From assembly GCA_003155565.1 (NCBI GenBank), contig PMDM01000220.1:5155-10286 (forward strand): a stretch of 5,132 nucleotides of DNA, written 5' to 3'. The translations under genes and the position numbers were made by a program. This stretch comes from Methylococcaceae bacterium. GTDB taxonomy: Bacteria; Pseudomonadota; Gammaproteobacteria; Methylococcales; Methylomonadaceae. Shown here piece after piece: positions 1-5,132 of this stretch (within the stretch, counting starts at the first letter, position 1; each line of letters starts with the position of its first letter). The notes beneath the pieces were generated by a model, which saw nothing but the letters and a program-made list of their open reading frames with translations, searched no databases and had not been told where the DNA came from.

Positions 1-212
1 TTTATATTTCCTAATTCTTCCCGTAGTTGTGTTACGGACGGGGGTTGTTCCCGGCTATCGGCAATAACAAAATCAAACCCTAATCCCGCGAAATAACGCG
101 CCACTGAAATACCGGTAACACCAAGTCCGACAACCACTATTTTAGATGTCGCAGCATCCAAACCTAGATTGGCTCTTAATTGTTCTGCAATAGTGTTTTG
201 ATCCAGTTTCAT
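1..212 (-). CDS. murD: UDP-MurNAc-L-Ala:D-Glu ligase MurD, N-terminal part only
   Basis: This is the start of the cytoplasmic ATP-dependent ligase that adds D-glutamate to UDP-MurNAc-L-Ala. Only 70 codons are in the window; the frame runs open off position 1 and the ATPase and C-terminal domains are missing. It begins [12 protein letters not shown] and reaches the Rossmann-like UDP-binding segment [17 protein letters not shown] (25-41), followed by [10 protein letters not shown] (49-58). This matches the GLGxTG...D(S/T)R pattern of MurD N-termini. The ATG at 212-210 overlaps the mraY TGA as ATGA. No clear Shine-Dalgarno sequence precedes it, so translation probably depends on coupling to mraY. 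The N-terminus runs about 16 residues longer before GLGxTG than in E. coli MurD. An in-frame TTG at 161 would give a shorter form but looks less likely. Position directly after mraY supports the assignment. Confidence 0.93.
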   Translation of the reverse strand, partial: MKLDQNTIAEQLRANLGLDAATSKIVVVGLGVTGISVARYFAGLGFDFVIADSREQPPSVTQLREELGNI

Positions 213-1291
213 CTCAGTTTTAACGTCGCCAAACCGACCAATACCAGAATGAAAGTAATGATCCAGAAGCGGACGATTACACGCGGCTCAGGCCAACCCT
301 TCAGTTCAAAATGATGATGGATAGGTGCCATACGGAATACCCGCTTGCCAGTCATTTTGTAGGAAGCCACCTGAATTATCACGGACACCGTTTCCATGAC
401 AAAGACGCCGCCCATAATGACCAATACAATTTCCTGCCTGACCAACACGGCTAAAACGCCTAAAGCGCCACCCAAAGCCAATGCGCCGACATCACCCATG
501 AACACCATCGCAGGATAGGTGTTGAACCACAAAAATCCGAGTCCAGCACCTACTAATGCCGCACAAAATACAATCAATTCACCTGCGTTGGGCAGATAAG
601 GGATAGCCAGGTATTCCGAAAATCCGACATGTCCAGAGAGATAAGCAAAAATGCCTAAACCCGCTGCCACCATGACGGTTGGCATGATAGCCAAGCCATC
701 CAAGCCATCGGTCAAATTGACAGCATTGCTGGTGCCGACGATGACGAAATAACTGAGAACAACGTACATCCAGCCCATATCGACCATAACGTCTTTAAAG
801 AAAGGTACGATAAATTGCGTTTCTGCTGGTACTACAGCAGTTTGATAAAGGAACACAGCAGCCATAAAGCCGATAATGGATTGCCAAAAATACTTGGCTT
901 TTGCCGACAAGCCATCACTGTTCCGCTTGACCACCTTACGGTAGTCATCAATAAAACCGATGATGCCGTAGCCCAAAGTGACCAGCAAAATGACCCAGAT
1001 ATAACGGTTACCAAGATCAGCCCACATCAAGGTGCTAAAGGCAATTGCAACCAATATCAGCGTACCGCCCATGGTTGGAGTACCCGCTTTTTCATAATGC
1101 GATTGAGGGCCTAATTCACGAATACTTTGGCCGATTTTTTTCCGGCTTAACTTCCTAATCATGACCGGCCCGATAATGAACGAAATGATTAGCGATGTTA
1201 GCGCACCTAAAATGGCCCGAAAGGTCAGGTAGTGAAATACCCTGAACCCGCCTTCGAACGTCATTAAGTAATCCGCAAAATAAAGTAACAT
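209..1291 (-). CDS. mraY: Phospho-MurNAc-pentapeptide transferase MraY (lipid I synthase)
   Basis: MraY is the integral inner-membrane enzyme that transfers phospho-MurNAc-pentapeptide from UDP to undecaprenyl phosphate, making lipid I. It is 360 residues, the same length as the E. coli protein. About ten hydrophobic segments can be seen, near residues 22-45, 72-90, 96-112, 133-150, 171-189, 199-217, 237-255, 263-285, 288-310 and 338-358. Conserved cytoplasmic-loop motifs are intact: GTPTMGG (70-76), [10 protein letters not shown] with the Asp pair 115/116, [13 protein letters not shown] (189-201), [12 protein letters not shown] with Asp267, and [21 protein letters not shown] (from 323, histidines 325-327). 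These include the Mg-binding and catalytic residues of the family. The ATG at 1291 lies 3 bases after the murF stop, with AGGA 8 bases upstream. The TGA stop overlaps the murD ATG. Confidence 0.98.
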   Translation of the reverse strand: MLLYFADYLMTFEGGFRVFHYLTFRAILGALTSLIISFIIGPVMIRKLSRKKIGQSIRELGPQSHYEKAGTPTMGGTLILVAIAFSTLMWADLGNRYIWVILLVTLGYGIIGFIDDYRKVVKRNSDGLSAKAKYFWQSIIGFMAAVFLYQTAVVPAETQFIVPFFKDVMVDMGWMYVVLSYFVIVGTSNAVNLTDGLDGLAIMPTVMVAAGLGIFAYLSGHVGFSEYLAIPYLPNAGELIVFCAALVGAGLGFLWFNTYPAMVFMGDVGALALGGALGVLAVLVRQEIVLVIMGGVFVMETVSVIIQVASYKMTGKRVFRMAPIHHHFELKGWPEPRVIVRFWIITFILVLVGLATLKLR

Positions 1292-1294
1292 GCC

Positions 1295-2656
1295 TTATGT
1301 CCTGAAATTTTCCACCAGAGCGGCAGCGACATTTTCCATGCGCTGCGTTCTTGAGCCTTTGATCAAAATGGTTTCATCACCTTTTAGCTCGGCTTTTAAT
1401 GTGCCGATCAGTTCATCCTGGCTGTCAAAAAAAGTGGCTCCTTTGCCAAAAACCCTTACGGTATTTTTGGCATCGGAGCCAAGAGCCAACAGGCGCACAA
1501 CACCTTTCGATTTTATTAATTCACCAATATCTTCGTGCATTTTTGCGCTTTCCGGCCCCAATTCGCCAAATGCGCCTAGTACTAGCCAAGGTTTTCCTTT
1601 GCACACAGCCAACACATCAAGACCTACTTTTAAGGAAGCTGCATTGGCGTTATAAGTATCATCAATCACAATATTGCCTAGACGGCTCACCAAAGGCTGC
1701 ATTCTGCCCGTTACGGGTTTCACACTTTCAAGCCCTGCTTTAATCTGCTCCAGATTAAAGCCAAATGCCAAACCCGCTGCTGTAGCCGCCAGCGCGTTCA
1801 GTACGTTATGTTGTCCAGCCAACTTCAGATTAACTTTCAACACAACTTTAGATGTAACCAAATCGAAAGCTGTAACAAAGGCATTGTCGGTAATTTCTGT
1901 CCGTATATTCCGCGCACTAACATCAGCGCCCTCACTCAAACCAAACGATAAAACCTTTCTGTTGGCTGCTATCGACTTCCAATAATCGAAATAGCTATCG
2001 TCCTTATTAAGTACCGCCAAGCCATCCGCTTTGAGGGTTTCAATGATTTCCCCTTTTGCCTTGGCAACGCCATCCAAACTGCCAAATCCCTCAATATGCG
2101 CTGCTCCGGCATTATTAAGAATCACTACATCAGACTTGGCATAGGTGCTTGTATAAGCGATTTCCCCAGGATGGTTAGCACCCATTTCGATCACTGCATA
2201 ACGATGTTTTTCGCTCAGTCGCAGCAATGTTAAAGGCACACCAATATCATTATTTAGATTGCCCTTGGTATACAGCACAGAGCCAACCACGCCCAGAATG
2301 GCTGCGACCATTTCCTTGACTGTCGTCTTACCGTTGCTGCCTGTAATGCCCACTACTTTTACTGCGGCCTTGTCGCGCCAGGCACCTGCCAACTGCGCCA
2401 ATGCCAAACGCGTGTCGGCGACCAAAATATGCGGTAATGATGTGGTAAAGCCTTTATGCAGGATGGCCGCTGTTGCACCAGCCGATTCAGCTTTGTCAAC
2501 AAACTCATTGCCATCGAATTGATGCCCTTTGATAGCAACATAAAGCTCGCCGGGCTGGATTGCACGGGTATCAATACTGACCGAAGAAATTTCTACATCG
2601 CTCCCGACATGCTCACCATTTATCGTGTTGCCAATCTCGCTAAGCATCATCTTCAT
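1295..2656 (-). CDS. murF: UDP-MurNAc-tripeptide:D-Ala-D-Ala ligase MurF
   Basis: MurF is the cytoplasmic ATP-dependent ligase that adds the D-Ala-D-Ala dipeptide and completes UDP-MurNAc-pentapeptide. At 453 residues it is nearly the same length as E. coli MurF. Recognisable elements in order are SIDTRAIQPGELYVAI in the UDP-binding domain (28-42), the P-loop GITGSNGKTT (103-112), KGNLNNDIGVPLTLL (131-145), EMGANHPGEI (157-166), AHIEGFGSLDGVAKAKGEI (186-204), GQHNVLNALAA (281-291), GRMQ (317-320), IDDTYNANAAS (331-341), LGAFGELGPES (360-370) and IKGSRTQRME (432-441). The chosen ATG at 2656-2654 overlaps the murE TGA as ATGA. Codons 3 and 4 are also ATG (2650, 2647), so the true start could be two or three residues shorter. 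An AAAAGG lies 11 bases before the first ATG. The TAA stop sits 3 bases before mraY. Confidence 0.97.
   Translation of the reverse strand: MKMMLSEIGNTINGEHVGSDVEISSVSIDTRAIQPGELYVAIKGHQFDGNEFVDKAESAGATAAILHKGFTTSLPHILVADTRLALAQLAGAWRDKAAVKVVGITGSNGKTTVKEMVAAILGVVGSVLYTKGNLNNDIGVPLTLLRLSEKHRYAVIEMGANHPGEIAYTSTYAKSDVVILNNAGAAHIEGFGSLDGVAKAKGEIIETLKADGLAVLNKDDSYFDYWKSIAANRKVLSFGLSEGADVSARNIRTEITDNAFVTAFDLVTSKVVLKVNLKLAGQHNVLNALAATAAGLAFGFNLEQIKAGLESVKPVTGRMQPLVSRLGNIVIDDTYNANAASLKVGLDVLAVCKGKPWLVLGAFGELGPESAKMHEDIGELIKSKGVVRLLALGSDAKNTVRVFGKGATFFDSQDELIGTLKAELKGDETILIKGSRTQRMENVAAALVENFRT
1300..1303 (-). promoter_or_regulatory. Ribosome binding site of mraY
   Basis: AGGA on the minus strand sits 8 bases before the mraY ATG, inside the last codons of murF. 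It is the best Shine-Dalgarno match at any gene joint in the window and supports the start at 1291. Seen directly in the sequence; the role is inferred from spacing. Confidence 0.6.
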
Positions 2657-4149
2657 TGCATTGCCAACCTTTTATGTAATGCCTCTTCTGCAATTCGCTT
2701 GTCATTAAACGGGTATTGGATACCGTTGATTTCCTGGTAAGTTTCATGCCCTTTACCGGCAATCACTATGCAATCGTTTTCCGCTGCATGGGTAATTGCA
2801 TGTTGAATCGCCTGTTTTCTGTCCTGGATCAACATAACCTTATCCGAACTACAACCTGCCAGGACATCATTGGCTATCTCTACATTATTCTCAAATCGCG
2901 GATTATCATCGGTGACAATGACACGATCCGCCCATTGCTCTGCGATGCTCCCCATTTGCGGACGTTTACCGGTATCTCGATTACCACCACAGCCAAACAC
3001 CACCCACAACGCCTGATGGCTATGCTTACGCAAACTTGCCAACACCCGGTACAAGGCATCCGGCGTATGGGCATAATCTACGAAAACACTCAACTCGTTT
3101 GCTTTGGTTTCGCAACGCTCCATACGGCCTGTTATCGGTTTGATGGACTCCACCTTATTTGCTGCCTCAGTTAATGATTGACCCATTGCTAGCATCACTG
3201 CCAAAACACATAACAGGTTTTCGGCATTAAAATCGCCATAGAGCGGTGCCTTTATATGTTGGATCTTCCCATTCCAACGCACATCAAATTCGATTCCCTC
3301 AAGCGTGTGCTGAATTCCCTCAGCGATAACGGACTCTCCTGAATTAACGCCTTTTCCCTTTGCACTCACTCCCCATACCACTAACGATTCAGGCACAGCA
3401 GCGATAATCTCATCACAACTCGCATCATCCAGATTCACCACCACAAACCTAAGCCCTGGCGCCTGCAACAATTTCAACTTTGCCGCCAGATAAGCCTCCA
3501 TTGAGCCGTGATAATCAAGATGATCTCGGCTGATATTGGTGAACACTGCGCCTTTAAAATACACCCCGTTAACTCGGCCTTGATCTATCCCGTGGGACGA
3601 GACTTCCATCGCTACGGTTTGCTTTTTTTCTTTAACAAATTCAGCCAATATTTGTTGTACCGCTAAAGCATCAGGAGTCGTGTTGACCGTCTTATTTAAC
3701 TGCTTCCATTCGCCCCAGCCTAATGTTCCGATAATCCCGCAATCGTCAAGCAACTGGCCTAAAAATTGGCTACAGGAAGTTTTGCCATTAGTGCCGGTTA
3801 TACCAATCACATCCAAAGCACTGGAGGGATTGCCGTAAAACCGTGCAGCCAACTCCCCCAACACAAAGCCAAGATTCTCCACTGGAATAAGGGGAATATC
3901 CGTTATATTCTCCGCAAGTCGATTGCCTTCACCAGAAGGGTCAAACAATACTGCACAAGCGCCCTTGTTTATTACCTGATTTATGTGCTCCAAACCATGC
4001 TGCTTAGCACCCACTAAAGCAATAAACAAATGCCCTGCTTCAACCACCCGGCTATCCAAAGACAAGCCACTAATTTCCAAGGCATCGACTATTTTCGAAT
4101 GCTTTTCCGAAACCGCAATCGATCCTTTAAGTAGCTCTGCAAGCCTCAT
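2653..4149 (-). CDS. murE: UDP-MurNAc-L-Ala-D-Glu:meso-diaminopimelate ligase MurE
   Basis: MurE is the cytoplasmic ATP-dependent ligase that adds the third residue of the peptidoglycan stem peptide. The 498-residue protein has the three-domain Mur ligase layout: an N-terminal UDP-binding domain (about 1-110), a central ATPase domain (about 111-340) and a C-terminal amino-acid-binding domain (about 341-498). Visible motifs are the P-loop GITGTNGKTS (116-125), NTTPDA (156-161), EVSSHG (182-187), Lys224 in YLAAKLKLL (matching the carbamylated Lys of E. coli MurE), YGDFNAENLL (304-313), GRMER (341-345) and DYAHTPDAL (358-366). DNPR at 415-418 is the family signature for meso-DAP rather than L-Lys, so a DAP-type Gram-negative wall is expected. 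The ATG at 4149 lies 9 bases after the ftsI stop and has an AGG just upstream. The gene ends in TGA, which overlaps the murF ATG. No motif is damaged. Confidence 0.98.
   Translation of the reverse strand: MRLAELLKGSIAVSEKHSKIVDALEISGLSLDSRVVEAGHLFIALVGAKQHGLEHINQVINKGACAVLFDPSGEGNRLAENITDIPLIPVENLGFVLGELAARFYGNPSSALDVIGITGTNGKTSCSQFLGQLLDDCGIIGTLGWGEWKQLNKTVNTTPDALAVQQILAEFVKEKKQTVAMEVSSHGIDQGRVNGVYFKGAVFTNISRDHLDYHGSMEAYLAAKLKLLQAPGLRFVVVNLDDASCDEIIAAVPESLVVWGVSAKGKGVNSGESVIAEGIQHTLEGIEFDVRWNGKIQHIKAPLYGDFNAENLLCVLAVMLAMGQSLTEAANKVESIKPITGRMERCETKANELSVFVDYAHTPDALYRVLASLRKHSHQALWVVFGCGGNRDTGKRPQMGSIAEQWADRVIVTDDNPRFENNVEIANDVLAGCSSDKVMLIQDRKQAIQHAITHAAENDCIVIAGKGHETYQEINGIQYPFNDKRIAEEALHKRLAMQ
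2668..2673 (-). promoter_or_regulatory. Probable ribosome binding site of murF
   Basis: AAAAGG on the minus strand lies within the 3' end of murE, 11 bases before the murF ATG at 2656. The spacing is somewhat long, and would be longer still for the ATG codons at 2650 and 2647, so it favours the first ATG. Coupling through the ATGA overlap probably contributes as well. Confidence 0.4.
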
Positions 4150-4153
4150 TCAA

Positions 4154-4157
4154 CCTG
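4154..4157 (-). promoter_or_regulatory. Weak ribosome binding site of murE
   Basis: CAGG on the minus strand lies in the 9-base ftsI-murE gap, with only 4 bases between it and the murE ATG. The match is short and close, so it may act together with ribosomes finishing ftsI. It is the only candidate near this start. Confidence 0.35.
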
Positions 4158-4158
4158 C

Positions 4159-5132
4159 TTAGGGAGCTTTCCTGGCTAACAAAATAGGCATGGTATTTTC
4201 CTGGTCGGGTGTTACGCCTAGCAACCTTAAAGCACCGCCCATCACCTTTGAAAACACTGGTGCGGAAACCAAACCACCGTAATACTGCCCAGCCGAAGGC
4301 TCATCAATCATCACTACAATGACCAAGCGTGGGTCACTAGCAGGTGCCAATCCTGCAAACACCGCAAAATAACTATTTGCAGAATAGCCATGTGCGCCAG
4401 CTTTTTTTACCGTACCCGTTTTGCCCGCAACACGATAACCGTCAACTCTGGCCTCGTAAGCAGTACCTTCTTTTGTTATTACGCTTTCCATCATCGTCCT
4501 GACAGTCTTGGCTGTTTTCTGGGAAAACACCCGTTGCGCGTCGATATCTTCATCCCGTTTCAATAAGCTCACCGAATGCAACAAACCATCATCAGCCAAC
4601 GCGGTATATGCTCTCGCCAGCTGTATCGCTGACATACTAACGCCATAACCAAATGACAATGTCGCCCGGTCAAAATCCCGCATTCTCTTAGCAACCGGCA
4701 TACGACCACTGGCTTCCCCAGGGAAACCGGTAGCAGGTGAACTGCCGAATCCCAATTTGCTGTAAGTACCCCAGAAATAATCAACCGGCATTTTCAAGGC
4801 CATTTTAGCAACCCCGATATTGCTAGATTTTTTAATCACTCCCTGCACATCCAATGCCCCGTAATTATGCACATCCCTGACCGTATGGCTGCCCACAGGG
4901 AAAACACCAGCGGTGGCAAAAACATCATTGGGGTGTACATACCTACCTTCTAAGGCTGCGGCAACAACAAACGGCTTAACCGTTGAACCAGGTTCAAACA
5001 CCTCTGTAAACGCACGGTTCCTATAAATACTTTCCTTCAGGTCGTTTTTTGAATTCGGATTAAAAGACGGTTGATTGACTGCCGCCAATATTTCGCCATT
5101 CTTTGCATCTAAAACCACCAATGTGCCAGATT
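4159..5132 (-). CDS. ftsI: Septal peptidoglycan transpeptidase FtsI (PBP3), 5' end outside window
   Basis: This is the C-terminal, catalytic part of the class B penicillin-binding protein that cross-links septal peptidoglycan by DD-transpeptidation, working in the periplasm with FtsW. 323 sense codons are visible. The frame stays open to the window edge, so the N-terminal membrane anchor and pedestal domain lie beyond 5132. The TTG at 5121-5119 is an internal Leu codon (context SGTLVVLD), not a start. All three penicillin-binding motifs are present: STVK with the acylated Ser at 4986-4984, SSN at 4827-4819, and KTGT at 4422-4411. Their spacing (53 residues from Ser to SSN, 188 from Ser to KTGT) nearly equals that of E. 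coli FtsI. The segment GFGSSPATGFPGE also fits FtsI, and there are no PASTA repeats. The gene ends in TAA 9 bases before murE. A PBP2 (MrdA) identity is unlikely given this dcw context. Confidence 0.96.
   Translation of the reverse strand, partial: SGTLVVLDAKNGEILAAVNQPSFNPNSKNDLKESIYRNRAFTEVFEPGSTVKPFVVAAALEGRYVHPNDVFATAGVFPVGSHTVRDVHNYGALDVQGVIKKSSNIGVAKMALKMPVDYFWGTYSKLGFGSSPATGFPGEASGRMPVAKRMRDFDRATLSFGYGVSMSAIQLARAYTALADDGLLHSVSLLKRDEDIDAQRVFSQKTAKTVRTMMESVITKEGTAYEARVDGYRVAGKTGTVKKAGAHGYSANSYFAVFAGLAPASDPRLVIVVMIDEPSAGQYYGGLVSAPVFSKVMGGALRLLGVTPDQENTMPILLARKAP

Noticed and set aside
815..1114. 99-codon plus-strand frame and a 60-codon minus-strand frame inside mraY
   Set aside because: Both overlap conserved MraY motifs ([16 protein letters not shown]) in other frames. 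The sequence is explained by mraY.
1290..1743. Two plus-strand open frames (121 and 114 codons) opposite the 3' half of murF
   Set aside because: Both are antisense to strongly conserved murF sequence, with no recognisable protein features and no separate regulatory signals.
2494..2499. TTGACA on the minus strand within murF as a possible -35 box of an internal promoter
   Set aside because: The hexamer about 17 bases downstream reads GCAACA, which is not a credible -10 box. A chance match is more likely.
2716..3174. 152-codon open frame on the plus strand
   Set aside because: It lies wholly antisense to the C-terminal part of murE, which has unbroken, motif-rich coding. Its translation shows no recognisable domain, so it is a shadow frame.
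3766..4017. 83-codon plus-strand frame opposite the N-terminal region of murE
   Set aside because: It is antisense to the murE UDP-binding domain and P-loop and has no recognisable features.
5119..5121. TTG as the start codon of the ftsI open frame
   Set aside because: The frame continues upstream to the window edge with typical FtsI sequence (SGTLVVLD), so this is an internal Leu codon of a gene cut by the window boundary.
1..5132. A novel or accessory system, such as a defence island, mobile element or CRISPR
   Set aside because: All but about 12 bases are covered by five intact-looking dcw genes in canonical order. No repeats, transposase fragments, spacer arrays or foreign-looking genes were found.

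Overview
The window is a fully coding slice of a bacterial division and cell wall (dcw) cluster, with every gene on the minus strand. In transcription order (from high to low coordinates) it reads ftsI (5' end missing) - murE - murF - mraY - murD (3' part missing). This is the classic proteobacterial dcw order. It covers the cytoplasmic steps from UDP-MurNAc-dipeptide to lipid I, plus the septal transpeptidase that later cross-links the polymer.

Layout: 5132-4159 is the catalytic domain of FtsI/PBP3, with SxxK, SxN and KTGT motifs. 4149-2653 is murE, carrying the DNPR signature of meso-diaminopimelate-adding enzymes. 2656-1295 is murF. 1291-209 is mraY, a ten-helix membrane enzyme. 212-1 is the first 70 codons of murD, with its N-terminal nucleotide-binding fold. 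The joints are very tight: 9 bases between ftsI and murE, a 4-base ATGA overlap between murE and murF, 3 bases between murF and mraY, and another ATGA overlap between mraY and murD. There is no non-coding stretch longer than 9 bases. I saw no terminator, RNA gene, mobile element, repeat array or convincing internal promoter, so the block is best read as part of one polycistronic, translationally coupled unit.

How the genes work together: MurD adds D-Glu to UDP-MurNAc-L-Ala. MurE adds meso-DAP and MurF adds D-Ala-D-Ala. MraY then moves the phospho-MurNAc-pentapeptide onto undecaprenyl phosphate, giving lipid I. After MurG and flipping, the product is polymerised and FtsI cross-links it at the septum. 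The missing neighbours are presumably ftsL/rsmH upstream of ftsI and ftsW/murG downstream of murD; that is inference from conserved order.

Organism: gene order, the DAP-type MurE and protein lengths close to those of E. coli (MraY 360 aa, MurF 453 aa, MurE 498 aa) point to a Gram-negative gammaproteobacterium. Moderate base composition and the style of the MraY and MurD N-termini made me think of Methylococcales (methanotroph) relatives, but this is a recollection-based guess. I found no sign of an undescribed system here: it is a well-preserved core housekeeping region, and the findings below are modest.
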